Below, one piece after another: positions 11,956 through 22,962 of a stretch of 64,000 bases of DNA. The position numbers were made by a program, and so were the translations under genes. Location of the stretch: assembly GCA_964016875.1 (NCBI GenBank), contig OZ024735.1:13741699-13805698 (forward strand). The letters are read 5' to 3'. Source of the stretch: Fallopia convolvulus. Lineage: Eukaryota > Streptophyta > Magnoliopsida > Caryophyllales > Polygonaceae. Numbering within the stretch: the stretch's first letter is position 1; every line of letters begins with the position of its first letter. The notes under the pieces were generated by a model. It searched no databases, had not been told where the DNA came from, and worked only from the letters and a program-made list of their open reading frames with translations.

Positions 11956-12120
11956 GCCAACCCCGAGCAGGTTCGAGCAATAACGACGCTGAAGTCCCCC
12001 AGGTGTGTGAAAGACGTCCAAAAGCTCACTGGGCAGATTGCTTCCTTGAACAGGTTCATATCAAAGTCAGCAAACCGATGTCGTCTCTTTTACAAAGTGC
12101 TTAGAAAAAACAAATGTTTC

Positions 12121-13044
12121 TAATGGACCCCCAGACATGAGGAGGCTTTCCAAGAACTGAAGAAAAACTTCTCCAATCCTTTGATTTTGGCCAAACCCAA
12201 AGCGGGAGAAGCTCTACCCTTGTACCTGGTCGTCACTAAACAAGCCATCAGTGGGGTGTTGGTTCGAGAACAAGACGGGCAGCAACAACCCGTTTACTAC
12301 GTTAGTAGAACTCTTCTGTCAACCGAGACCCGAAACTCTTCCTTAGAAAACTTGGTCCTTGCCCTAGTCATGTGCTCCAACAAGCTTCGCCCGTACTTCG
12401 AGGCACACCCGATAGTGGTAAGAGCCACACACCCTTTGAAGACGGTAATGCACAAGACAGAATTCACAGGAAGAATGGCAAAGTGGGCGATTCACTTGAG
12501 TGGGTTCGACATTAAGTACGAGCCTAGAACTGCATTGAAATCTCAGGCGTTGGCTGACTTTGTGGTTGATTTTAGTCCTACGACGGAAGAAGGGTCTGAT
12601 CCAGCAGAGTTAATGACGCTAGAAGCTAAGTCTCCAGTCAAATGGACGCTTCACACGGATGGCGCTTCTAACGCTGGGGGAACGGGGATAGGAGTAGTCC
12701 TAAAATCAACACAAGGGGATAGGGTGGCACAATCCGTAAGATGTACGTTCGAAGCCACGAACAATGAAGTGGAGTATGAAGCTCTGATCTTCGGGCTGAC
12801 CCTTGCCAAGGACCTGGGCATACAGCAGATAGAAGTCAAGTGTGACTCGTTGTTGCTAGTCAACCAAGTTCTGGGGTTGTACGAAGCAAGAGATGAGAGG
12901 ATGGCAGCTTATCTAGATGAAGTCAAAAATCTGATTCCTCGTTTCGAGAAGGTTTCCTTCGCACAAATTCCAAGAGAGCAGAATGCTCAAGCAGATTCTC
13001 TTGCCCGCCTAGCGCAACCATTGATCCTGACGAGTACCCAGTAA
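12121..13044 (+). pseudogene. Dual RNase H region of the Tat element
   Basis: A long open frame (12181-13044, 287 codons) carries two RNase H domains in series. The first is the usual gypsy domain in degenerate form (YYVSRTLLSTETRNSSLENL, RTALKSQALADFVVDF). The second, from about 12645, is the archaeal-type domain typical of the Tat lineage: WTLHTDGASNAGGTGIGVV, NNEVEYEALIFGL, QQIEVKCDSLLLVNQV and a C-terminal QNAQADSLARLA. The second domain keeps D, E and D residues in place and may be the active one by family knowledge. A TAA near 12122 breaks the link to RT. Confidence 0.9.
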
Positions 13045-13348
13045 TCCCAATGGTTCACATCATGGTCCCCGCCATTAGAAGATATCACACCAGCGTTAGC
13101 AAGAAGTCTGAAAAAATGACCGATGACGTCGGCCTTCTCGGAGATGCCCTCCACAGTGTCTTCACGAGAAGTGACGACGTTGATGCCAGAAGTTATCGGA
13201 ACGATCCCGATCCAGACCTACCCCTGAACGGATCAAACTACGGAGAGCTCCCTTCGATCCCTCGGAGGCCAAAGAAGCGCCTTGGACTCAGCCATACCTA
13301 GATTGGCTAACCAAGGGAAAGCTTCCAAAAGATAAAATTGAAGCTAAG

Positions 13349-14516
13349 TTGCTAAAGAAGAAGGCCACCAAGTTCACGGTAGAAGGTGGGAAACTGTTCC
13401 ACAAATCGGCGGTGGGAACATTACAGCGTTGCCTAGCCAAGGAAGATGTTCAGAGACTTCTTGAAGAACTCCATGAAGGAGATTGCGGGAACCACACCGG
13501 AGGGAGAAGTCTATCCAACAAAGCCCTTCGGCAAGGATAGTTTTGGCGTACTATGAGGAAAGACGCTGCAGACTTCTGTCGCAAGTGTGATGCCTGTCAA
13601 AGACACGCGCCAACCACTCACCAACCTCCTGAGCCACTCTACCCCACACTTACACCATGGCCCTTTATGCGCTGGGGGATGGACATAGTCGGGAATTTAC
13701 CCCCTTCATCCGGACAGAGAGTGTTCTTCCTCGCTATGACTGATTACTTCTCTAAGTGGATCGAGGCTGAAGCTTATCGAGAGATCAAAGATAAACATGT
13801 GATCTCTTTCATTATCAGAAATATCCTCTGTCGTTTCAGGGTACCCGCGGACATTGTATGTGAAAATGGCTCTCAATTCATAAGCTAGAGAACCAGAGAC
13901 TTCTATAGTCACTGGAAATTAGCCTGGTCACTTCAACCCCCCGCTATCCCTAGTCAAATGGAAAGGCCGAGGCCAGCAACAAAGTGATCATAAATAATCT
14001 GAAGAAGAGGCTTACGAAAGCTAAAGGGAACTGGGCTGATGAGCTCCCATATGTCCTTTGGGCCGATCGCACGACGCCGAAGGTCGCGACCAGTCAATCT
14101 CCTTTCTCTTTAACACACGGATGCGAAGCGGTCATTCCCGCCGAAATTCTCATCCCAACCGCTTGTACCAACTTTTTGACCGAAGAACGTAATCATCTGG
14201 AGTTGTCGGCTGATTTAGATACTTCAGGCGAACTTCGTGACCAAGCCAGGTTACAATTGGCAAGGCACCAACAGTAAGTCACCCGAAGCTACAACCAGAA
14301 CATCAGGATCCGGACTTTCTGGGTCGGTGACTGGGTACTACGACGAGTGTTCCAAAACACCCATGAAACCAAGTCGGGGAAACTAGCCCCGACCTGGGAG
14401 GGACCCTATAAGATAACAGGGGTCATTGGGCAAGGCGCCAACCAACTAGAATCCAAGGACGGAGAAGCCATCCCAAGGAGCTGGAATGCAATACATTTGA
14501 AGAAGTATCACTTCTG
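13349..14516 (+). pseudogene. Tat integrase, disrupted
   Basis: The zinc-binding part (HEGDCGNHTGG ... CRKCDACQRH) is followed by the catalytic core: MDIVGNLPP holds the first Asp. The second position reads VCENGSQF, so the usual Asp is Glu. The third residue lies in AEASNK after a TAG stop (13951). The C-terminal domain follows in pieces: LPYVLWADRTTP, then TFWVGDWVLRR, TWEGPYKITGVIG and SWNAIHLKKYHF, ending with TGA at 14516. Stops at 13540, 13888 and 14277 disable it. Confidence 0.9.
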
Positions 14517-14519
14517 AGG

Positions 14520-15300
14520 GAGAACTCCTTTTATCGGAGTGCAGACCTCCCCAAACCCTCAGCGGAAGGTTCTCAGCGTTAGATATTCAAGACACTAGAG
14601 GTCATCTGTCCGCAGTTATTATCTTGCTTTTGCTTTAAATTCATCTTCTTTAGTGTGTTCAACTTGTTTGCGTGAAAACTCTTTGTTGTGTGATTTCTAT
14701 GCTTTAGTTTGCTCTTGTCAAATGAATGACGTTAGTGCATCATTGTTTAATTACCTCTATTCTCTCTTTGCATAAGTAGAACTAGAAAATCAAAAGTATA
14801 TTTTATTTATCGACATGTAGAACGCACTATACAATCGAATACAAGTTCTAACAACTGAGGTAACCAATCCTAGATTAAAGACGTCTCTAATCGACCGAAC
14901 TTCCCGAGCGCAAGTCCCAACGCGATACCCGTTACACGCCTGGAAACTTCTTCGGTAAACGCAGCTGCCACCCGTGACCAGAGACTTCTGCATGAGTCCT
15001 CGTCTTCAAGCCTTCTGTCTGAAGCACCCATCCGTCCTGAAAACTCCTGCACACAAAGGAAGGACAACACCAAACGAAAATACGCAAAAAAAGAAAACTC
15101 GCATGCATCAAAACTATTTACTTCCTCTTCCTAAGGAAGAGAAGACGTCCAGAGAAAGGACAAATATTGTTCACGGCCTTCATCTGTTCAAACAAAACAA
15201 GAAAAAAAAACATCATAGAAATCTTTTACAAGGGCTCACGTCCCTAATCTTCATCATTGACGGAAGTACTTCCCAGCTGCTCCGTTGTGTCCGCTGAAAG
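14520..15300 (+). other. Tat 3' non-coding region
   Basis: Sequence between the integrase stop and the antisense gene. It contains no credible gene. Tat elements are known for long 3' internal regions. The polypurine stretch that should prime plus-strand synthesis (GGATTTGGGGGTA) lies at the far end, just before the 3' LTR at 17282. Confidence 0.6.
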
Positions 15301-15455
15301 CCCATCACCTTGCTTGGGCACCCCACCCGCGCTCAGACCATGATCACCGCCTTCTTCCTCTGCGTCAAGAGAAGTCAAAAGCTCATCACCAGGGGCCGGT
15401 TGATCCGGAGGATAGCACTCATGGAAAGACGTGATCTCAGCGTCCAGTCCCAATC

Positions 15456-17022
15456 TCAATGTTGGCCAGCCACAAACTGCTTGATCGTCTCCACTCTAGA
15501 CATCATCAAAGAGTAGGCCCCGATCTCACCAGCTTCCTTGAGAATTCTCCTATTCTCGGCCTCGAGCTCAGCAATCTTGGACTTATCTGAGGCGGCTTGA
15601 GAAGACTGACGTTTGACCGTCTCAGCAAGCTTCACAAGCATACCTACGTTTGTCTTCTGGCGCTCAGCCACAAGATTCACTTCCCTCTCCAGAGCAGCCT
15701 TTTCGGCATTCCACTTAGCCTGATGATCTCTAAGAATGTGCTCTTCCTTGTCAACGGCATCAGCAACCCATAAGATACTTTGCAAGGCCTACACACCAAT
15801 GCATGATATCGTCCGCAACGAGTATATAAAAAAAAAGGAAGAAAGAATAGAAATGAAGAAGGAAAATGGTGGAGGAAATGTACCTTCCAAATCGACGACA
15901 TCTCTCACCAGAGCAGAACTGAGGACATCCAAGTAAGGCTTCTTTGAGCCATGAGCACCTCGGAGTTTCTGCCACAGATCAGAGGGACCTTTCTCATCCA
16001 AATCGATGACTTCAGTAGCTCCAGGCGAGGGCCTCTTGGTTGGGGTCACCTTCACCGCAGTCTTTGTCTTCACCTTTGGGTCTAGGGGAAGTCTCTTGTC
16101 ACTTGACCGAAGCTTACGCTGAATTAGGGCAGCTGCAGAAAAGCTCCTTCCCAGGGAAGATGAAGTTTCTAAGAAGACAAGCAGTAAAATTCAAGGAAAT
16201 ACTCGGTATCAAATTCGAAAGCGAAGAGGAGGGACACTTACTGGTAGGGTTTCGGATAAGGTTCACATTCGTGTCAGCAAGCTCCCCAGATGCCAGAGCG
16301 CTGTCCTCAATCGTCTTCTCGGAGTTTCCAGACCCCGCATCATCTTCGTCGTCCCGAGGGTCCCCAGTGACTGATGTCGTCTTGTTACTAGATTCACCTT
16401 CAAGCATTTGCTCCGTAGACCTCCGGTATGTCCTCTTAGCTTCCGGAAGAGAGAAGAGCTTCTTGCACGCCTCCGATTCCAAAACATGAGCCTCCAAACT
16501 AGGCGAAACTGCACGAGAAACCCTCAAAGTCGGAAATTGGAGAATAAAACGGCGAAAGAAAACAACTGGGGGTTGCAAAAATTAGGGTTAAAAATACTTA
16601 CTTTTGGTGGTCCAAGAGTCAAAGAAAGCGGCTTAATACATTCCCCCCAGGATGGATTTCTCCACGAAGAAGAAGCGTGAAGCCCAATCTTTGTCATTAA
16701 CCTTTGTCATTAACCTTCCATACCGAAGCCATCAATTGTGCCGGGGAAGCTTTGAGGGTCATTAGGAAGTTTAGGATCAAAGGGGAGAAAGGGAAAAGGG
16801 CTCCCAAGGTGAAGGGGTACTCCAGAAAGCAGACCCAGCCTTCTTTGACCCAATCAGCAGCCTCGCATGCAGGGGTGTAGAAATTGGTATCGGATGAAAA
16901 TCCATGGTTTCGAATAAGGGTCTCCACCTCATTTGAGGAAAGAGAGCAGGGGCGACATTCTTGGGGCTCGAGGATGTGAGAAGATTCGAAGCCCATGTTT
17001 ATGACGTCGGTGTTGGCCATGG
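15456..17022 (-). pseudogene. Antisense accessory gene of the Tat element (four exons)
   Basis: Reading leftward, an ATG in good context at 17022 (MANTDVINMGFESS) opens exon 1 (17022-16602). Its segment FYTPACEAADWVKEGWVCFL and FPFSPLILNFLMTLKASPAQ resembles the plant gypsy-type transposon domain found in antisense genes of Tat elements such as Grande. GT-AG introns are visible at 16601-16509, 16241-16133 and 15883-15789 (93-109 nt). Reading phase is kept across the first two junctions. Exon 4 encodes a coiled coil (KAALEREVNLVAERQK). A 13-bp tandem duplication (16690-16715) shifts exon 1, and a TAA follows. A TATA-like CTTTAAATG lies near 17135. The molecular role is unknown. Confidence 0.7.
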
Positions 17023-17281
17023 AGTCTAAGCGATAAAGGAACAGAACGTGAATCAGAGGAAAGAACAAGAAGATGATGAAACACAAAAGTAGGAAGGAGA
17101 TAGCGTGTGTCTCAGAAGGGGTCTGGGACGAGGCATTTAAAGCCTGATTGATGGGACTCTTCAAGTTCTCGAGGGTGATCGAACGGACGGGCAACCACCA
17201 CGTGGCACACGCTGCTTAAGCTTACGCGACAAATCCGATCCAAATCCCGCCTAAAAGATTTGGATCAGGATTTGGGGGTAT

Positions 17282-17755
17282 TGTTAGGCCCAAATGTCCA
17301 TCGGCCCATTTGGTACTCCGAGCCCATAAGTACACAGAGAAGTCGTCAACCGCTCTGATTGAGAAAGGATCTTGAAACGGGGAGAAGTCAGCAGTCACTC
17401 GATTGAGGGAAAAAAACTCCCGTAATGAAGCGGAGAGATCTGTTCAGAAGACTTTGAAGAGAGTGTTCCGAGTCTCCGATATATGCGGGAAGTTGGAAGT
17501 AGTTGCAAGATATGCCCTAGAAATCCGGAAATCGTGGTACATGAGAAGTAACCGTTAGAGCAAAGATGTATATATGTAAAATTATGTATTTTGTAAAGGA
17601 TCATCAATAACCACACCAGAAAATCAATCAAACGAGAGGATCATTGCCCTCAGCTTTCGAAAATTTCGAGTGTGTTCGTATTTGCTATTTCCTTTGAATT
17701 CGATCGTGCCCCAATTAAGGGAAAAGGTTTGTTGATCAAATGTTTGTGCAAAACA
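17282..17755 (+). repeat. 3' LTR of the Tat element
   Basis: 474 bp, TGTTAGGCCC...AAAACA, preceded by the purine-rich GGATTTGGGGGTA and followed by TSD GTTGG (17756-17760). Confidence 0.95.
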
Positions 17756-18188
17756 GTTGGTATTTATGTTTATTGAAGACTTGACTTGTAGAGTTAGAGA
17801 AGTTGTGGGCTTGTGACATCTTACTGCTGAGTAATGAATATTCGGCTAGAACGTATCCTAAACAAATTTATAGGTTCAACCAGTCATTGATGACTTCAAG
17901 TCTATTGAATCTAATGAATGATGATTGTTTTCAAGGTCATAATTTTACCTTACTTATCATCTAAGGTTTACTTTGTCAAAATTAATAGAACAAATTTTAG
18001 TATTGGACATTTGCTTTTATTTTTTAAGGTTTACTTGGACTTGTGTTCCATGTTGTTGTTTTTTTTCATTTTTTAGACTCTTAGTAGGTTTAATTAGTCT
18101 TGTGTTCCATGGTGTTCTGTTATCATTTTAAACTTGTAAATATCTTGTATGGTAGGAGTGCAAAGCTTACAAGTTTTTCTGGAAAAAT

Positions 18189-18380
18189 GGCATGGATCCC
18201 TATATGAGTACTCTTTTGAACAAAATCTTTTATTGTCAAACCATGGAAGATGAAGATGTGGAGCTTTACCTGTCTAGTGGCGATGATGAGGACGTAGGTT
18301 GTAGCAAACAAGAGGAAGAGGAAGAGGAAGGGGAAGGGGAAGGGGAAGGGGAAGGGGAAGGGGAAGAGGAAGACATTTAG
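18189..18380 (+). pseudogene. Acidic Glu/Gly-rich coding remnant
   Basis: From a possible acceptor near 18150 the plus strand reads MDPYMSTLLNKIFYCQTMED, then VELYLSSGDDEDVGCSKQ and a run of Glu and Glu-Gly ending at TAG (18378-18380). The tail comes from a GGGGAA microsatellite (18312-18366). Acidic tails like this end some transposon-encoded proteins, but no domain is recognised. It is the first coding-like sequence to the right of the Tat insertion and may be the 3' end of the remnant at 6300-6620. From 18381 to 18900 only T-rich intergenic sequence with short GTTGAAGACATT repeats is seen. Confidence 0.3.
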
Positions 18381-18910
18381 AGGATTGTGTTGGTTTTAAT
18401 GATTGTAGACTCGTAGTTTGTTTTTATGCTTTACTTGGTTGTAGTGACATTAGATGATTGTGTTGCCCATTGAAATTGTGTTTGAATCTTTTTGTGTTGA
18501 AGTCATTTGTTAGGATTGTGTTGAAGACATTAAAATTGTGTTAAGATTGTGTTGAAGACATTTGTTAAGATTGTGTTGAAGACATTTGTTAAGATTGTGT
18601 TGGACATTTTATGCATTTATATGGGCAGCTTTGTATGTGTATTTTTAGGCTAAGTTTTGTATGTGCATTGTTTCAGTTTTGTATGTGCATTTTTAGGCTA
18701 AGTTTTGGCAAATTTTTTATGTGCATTGTTGGGTTTTTTAAAATTCTTGTTGTTTATTGTCTTACAATTTCTGATAGAAATTGAGGATCCGAGCTACTAG
18801 GCCCTTGTGCATTGTTGTGTAATTTGGGGTCTTTATGTGGTTTTTGAATAATAGGTTTCAAGATTTCTTTTTTCTTTTTTGCTTAATTAATAGATTTTTT
18901 TATCATAGTT

Positions 18911-19700
18911 ATGGCCACAAACTTAGAATCCAACTTAGCTGTATGCTTATTTTCATGACAATTTCCCCATAAATTTAGAACCATATTTAGCTTCGTAATA
19001 TATTCGCGTCAATATAGCTCCAATTATAGCCACAACTCATGTTTTCATGGCTATGTGGCCACAAACATAGAATCAAATTTAGCTGCATGATTATTTCGCG
19101 ACAAATTTTCCATAAATTTAGAACCGATTTTAGCTTTGTAGTATATTCGCGCCAATATAGCTGCAAGTATAGCCACAACCAACATTTTCATGGCTATATT
19201 GCCACAAACTTAGAATCGAACTTAGCTGCATGATTATTTCGCGACAAATTGCCCAAAAATTTAGAACCGAATTTAGCTTCGTAATATATTCACGTCAATA
19301 TAGCTCCAAGTATAGCCACAACACTTATTTTCATGGCTATATTGCCACAAACTTAGGATCGAACTTAGCTGCATGATTATTTCGTTACAAATTGCCCAAA
19401 AATTTAGAACCGATTTTAGCTTCGTCATAAATTCGCGTCAATATAGCTTCAAATTTGGCCACAACATATATCTTCATTGCTATATGGCCACAAACTTAGA
19501 ATCGAACTTAGCTTCATGGTTATTTTGCGACAAATTGCCCATAAATTTAGAACCGATTTTAGCTTCGTAATATATTCGCGATAATATGGCCACAACTATA
19601 GCCGCAACCCATATTTTCATGGCTATATGGCCACGAAATTACAATCAAACTTAGCTGTGTGTTTATTTCACGACAATATTCCCTCAAATGTAGCCCCAAC
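18911..19700. repeat. Subterminal tandem repeats of the CACTA element, about six copies of about 145 bp
   Basis: Each copy opens with a variant of GCCACAAACTTAGAATCGAA and contains TTAGCTGCATG, AATTTAGAACC, TTAGCTTCG and a closing TTTTCATGGCTAT. Copies start near 18911, 19060, 19200, 19345, 19488 and 19630. CACTA elements carry repeated subterminal sites that bind their transposase-associated protein, so this array is probably that region. Copies differ at many positions, so they are not recent. Confidence 0.85.
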
Positions 19701-19794
19701 CATGAATTTCATGGGTAAACAGCCAGAAAATTTGAGATTTGTGGGGGATATCGTGGCCGTTACACACAAACTTAACCACACCCAAATTTCCTGG

Positions 19795-19818
19795 CTATAC
19801 GCGCGTTTTCTAGTAGTG
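19795..19818 (-). repeat. Right terminal inverted repeat of the outer CACTA
   Basis: The minus strand from 19818 reads CACTACTAGAAAACGCGC and continues GTATAGCC. CACTACTAGAAA is a common plant CACTA end. The flanking minus-strand bases AAT belong to the interrupted integrase codons (PRYPQAN). Confidence 0.85.
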
Positions 19819-20871
19819 ATTGGCCTGAGGATACCGCGGAGTGGACATCACTATCTGAATGTTGTATTGCTGGAAAAAAGATCTCATTTTCTCATTGATG
19901 AACTGAGAACCGTTATCACAAACAATGGTTGATGGTACGCCACTACTACACAAATAGTATTTTATCTCTGGATATAATATCACGGATGTTCTTTATCAGG
20001 GATAAAATATGGCAAGGTAATATGAAAAATATTTTTTTTTATAAGCCAATAAAAATCAAATATCTCGGATAATTTTTTAAAACGCCAGTGATATTTGATA
20101 TTATAGTATTAGAAGTGTAAATTCAAATATCCTTGATGAAGTTAAAAAGTGACAAGCCAGGAATAAAAAGGTATGCAAATATCCCGGATAAATAATATCA
20201 GGGATGTTAAGATGTATTACGTTAAAAAAATAAAAATAAAAAGTCATGTGAAAGTACGTCGGTAGACAAAGCACTAAAAAGCCCCAAAACCCCGATAGGA
20301 AAACCTAGCTTCCCAGAGAGAGAATCGGGACGGAACGACGGCCTCGGTGCGGCAGTGCGGCGGTCGACGGTGCGGCGATCCAAGTTCATTCAACTGATAA
20401 ACAGCCCTAGGAAGGAACCAAAGAGAGAATCAGGACGGAACGACAATGGACTCGGGAGAAAGAATTCGAATTCTTCACCACCGGCATATCTTCGTGACTT
20501 CGTCTCCAAAATTGATCGGTTTGAACTTGTCGTTCTCAATTGAATTTTGTTTCCTAATGTCTTTATGTCAACCATGGTTCATATTTCTCAATTGAGAAAG
20601 ATCCAAATTTTCATTTATTTTTTGCCGTTGGCGCCGGGATGATTATTCCAGCCGATTCAGAACTTGTCGTTCTGAACTTATTTTCCCCCAATGTCCCATT
20701 AACTCACCTCAATTCCCCTCAACTAATTCACCCAATCACAAGTTTCATTTCCCCTTCCCATCATCTAATTCCAACTTTAATTCTCATAATGTCTCCACTT
20801 GTTTTCTCATTCAAATACTAATTTTTTTTGTTTTCTTATGTTGTTCAAACCAGCATTGATGCCTATTAGCG

Positions 20872-21087
20872 ATGGGAATCAGTAAGACTGAGATCATCTT
20901 GAGGAGATTAGTTGCAGCTGCACCTCGACAGCAAATGAGGCAAAACTGATACATTTATGTGATTGATTTGTTTGGATTCTTAAAATCAGTTGCATTTCTC
21001 TTAACAACATTTCGCAATGTATTCAAGAAAATATGTATGTAGTTCACAATATAAACTGATGTGTCTGACTTGGGGGCAATTGAGAAG

Positions 21088-21136
<49 letters not shown>

Positions 21137-21291
21137 TTTTTTTCTTTGGAATGCTTGCTTTGAGAGGGGTGTTGATTGATAATTTTGAAGTGATGATTGC
21201 TTGTTTGCCTAACTGATTTGCAGTTTGTAGCTACTATGAGAGAACTTCTGGAGCAACTAGCTGCTGAAACAACTCCAGAAGGATTGCCTAG
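20872..21291 (+). pseudogene. Captured fragment resembling Use1 SNARE N-terminus (two exons)
   Basis: Exon 1 starts at the ATG at 20872: MGISKTEIILRRLVAAAPRQ, then a one-base shift, then NEAKLIHL before a GT donor near 20958. Exon 2 (21224-21291) follows a TTTGCAG acceptor and reads FVATMRELLEQLAAETTPEG then LPR before GT. From memory of the family this matches the first two exons of plant Use1-type membrane-fusion (SNARE) proteins. The intron between holds a (CT)n tract (21092-21134). A GC-rich, 5'-UTR-like stretch lies at 20270-20460. Only the N-terminal part is present and the frame is broken. Confidence 0.5.
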
Positions 21292-21673
21292 GTACTTCTT
21301 CTGTCTCTTTGGTTTAACTTAAGTTTCTTTTGTGAAATATAATGCCATAATTGATTAGAAATTGCTCTTGTAATGTTGGGTTCGGGACGGATGGTTTGTT
21401 AATGTGTAGGGCAAGTTAGAATGTGTGTTTGGTGAAACATGCCTATGCCGATAAGTTTTGGTAAGGTAGTTGATACAGCTCAAGAAACGGTGTGTTTCAT
21501 TGTTTTTCTTCCTCACCTCTATTTCCATTTGAAAACCTTAATCTGAAGACATATTTAGTAGATTTTTTGTATACAATTGATCCAATTTCTTATGCCGTTT
21601 ATGTTATGGAATAGCTACAATTGACCTCTTGTGAGTGTGTGTTAAACTGAGTAAACAACACTTACTCGTGCAG

Positions 21674-21761
21674 AATAAATGGAAAATCCGCCTTCAACTT
21701 ACAAAGCTTGTTACTTGGCCTCCTTTAGTCTGGATAGTAGTTTGCGGAGCTGCTGCATCAG
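21674..21761 (+). pseudogene. Captured exon resembling chlorophyll synthase (CHLG)
   Basis: An 88-bp exon bounded by CAG and GT reads NKWKIRLQLTKLVTWPPLVW then IVVCGAAASG. This matches the well conserved N-terminal region of plant chlorophyll synthase (WKIRLQLTKP.TWPPL.WG), the plastid enzyme that adds the phytyl tail to chlorophyllide. Only this exon is recognised. It lies on the same strand as, and about 380 bp downstream of, the Use1-like exons, so one CACTA element holds fragments of two unrelated genes. A short duplication follows it (21765-21800 and 21868-21903). Confidence 0.65.
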
Positions 21762-22167
21762 GTATAATACACTTCAATCTTCTGAATTATGTTTGTGATT
21801 TAAGGAAAGTTCATTTGAATCAAGCAATGGTGTTAGTTATATCTCCTTTACATTAGTAGTTGTGCGGATAATACACTTCAATGTTTTGAATTATGTTTGT
21901 GATTTATTGAGATTACTGTCGATGCATGAATTTACATTTGTATTTTCTTCTTGTATGACTTGTGTCTTGTATGACTTGTGTCTAGTGTTGATTCAATCAA
22001 GAGAACAGTTATCTATACAACCTCTCCGAATCATTTATTACCCACTTAGAAGTTCCAGGTTGGTTCATCTATACTCAAGGTCAGAAATGCTCAAGCTTTC
22101 ATTTTCTTATTTTCAACAAAACCTATTCTAGTCTTGTTATAATTTTTCTGCTCAATACTCAATGTTT

Positions 22168-22962
22168 GTAAAGGAATCTGTCTTTCTTGATGCCGCAAAG
22201 CGCCTTAAGGTATTGTTAAATAACTTTCTAATGTAGAAGTAATTGTTCTCTCTAGAAATCACCTAAAATTGCATTGCAAGATTTTAATTTTTCCAATTTC
22301 ATTTGTATACAAGGGAAGTCAATTGACAGATTTGTTGTCAATTCCTTTGGATCTGGATTTCATGTGCTTTCTTTTATCCTAGTACTACCAAACCAAGTCA
22401 TCCCTTGATTCTCTTTCCCCCAAAAAAAATTTTCACTCTTGCATTATTTATATTAATAGCTTTTGACATATTCTTTGAAATATATGCTCTTTTTGTGCTA
22501 CTCTTTCTACCTCTGCTGTCAAATTTGAGAGGCATCCCTTTCACCTAGCTTCCTTCATACTTGAAAAGTAGAGCTGCTTGTTTTCCCAATATTGGAGGCT
22601 CCTTACAAGTTACAAGGTGTGTTAATCATCCTTGAATAGTCTTTTGATCCGAAAACCTCAGGAATCATCCATTTCCCTCACTTGGGAATTTATTTTCTAA
22701 TTGAGTCTTCATTAAATTTTATGCCTTCCTACTTCCCTGAAAGATTTTTCAGCATCTCACCTGGGTTGATCATTGCTCTGGTGGATCATAAGTCAGCCCA
22801 TGTACATCTATGCCCTCATATCATACGTGTTTTGTAATGCAAGTAGTTTTGAGTTGTGATTTGTGAAAATTTGTTGCATCTATTCGTGTAGGTTAAGAAA
22901 CTGTGCATTTGTTGAGTTCAACGGTGAAGTTGCAGCTTTGCAAGCACAACAACAATTTAGGG
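22168..22962 (+). pseudogene. Further exon-like pieces in the CACTA, unassigned
   Basis: Two short exon-like stretches with splice-like borders: about 22168-22208 reads FVKESVFLDAAKRLK before GTATTG, and 22891-22962 follows GTGTAG and reads LRNCAFVEFNGEVAALQAQQ then QFRG. The second has a weak likeness to an RNA-recognition motif strand (CAFVEF). Neither can be assigned to a gene by reading alone. The sequence between is T-rich and intron-like. Confidence 0.25.

Larger units (their letters stand above)
6819..17755 (+). mobile_element. Tat-lineage Ty3/gypsy retrotransposon, complete but decayed
   Basis: Two 474-bp LTRs (6819-7292 and 17282-17755), both beginning TGTTAGGCCC and ending AAAACA, are flanked by a perfect 5-bp target duplication GTTGG (6814-6818 and 17756-17760). 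By eye the LTRs differ at about 29 sites with no indels, roughly 94 percent identity. Between them are gag, protease, RT, two RNase H domains and integrase in Tat order, then a long 3' region carrying an antisense gene. A solo LTR at 7646-9090 interrupts gag. Many stops and frameshifts make it non-autonomous now. Confidence 0.95.
1..19818. mobile_element. CACTA (En/Spm-type) transposon, right part; left end off-window
   Basis: The right terminus is seen directly: on the minus strand the element starts CACTACTAGAAAACGCGC at 19818, a typical CACTA terminal inverted repeat. About six 145-bp subterminal repeats lie just inside it. The sequence outside (19819 onward) is the integrase gene of a Tat retrotransposon, interrupted in mid-codon context. 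No matching left CACTA end was found between 1 and 18900, so the left end is inferred to lie off-window. The Athila element (1-5632) and Tat element (6819-17755) would then be nested inside it. Own sequence would be 5633-6818 and 17761-19818. No transposase domain is recognisable. The 3-bp target duplication (ATT on the right) cannot be checked here. Confidence 0.6.
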
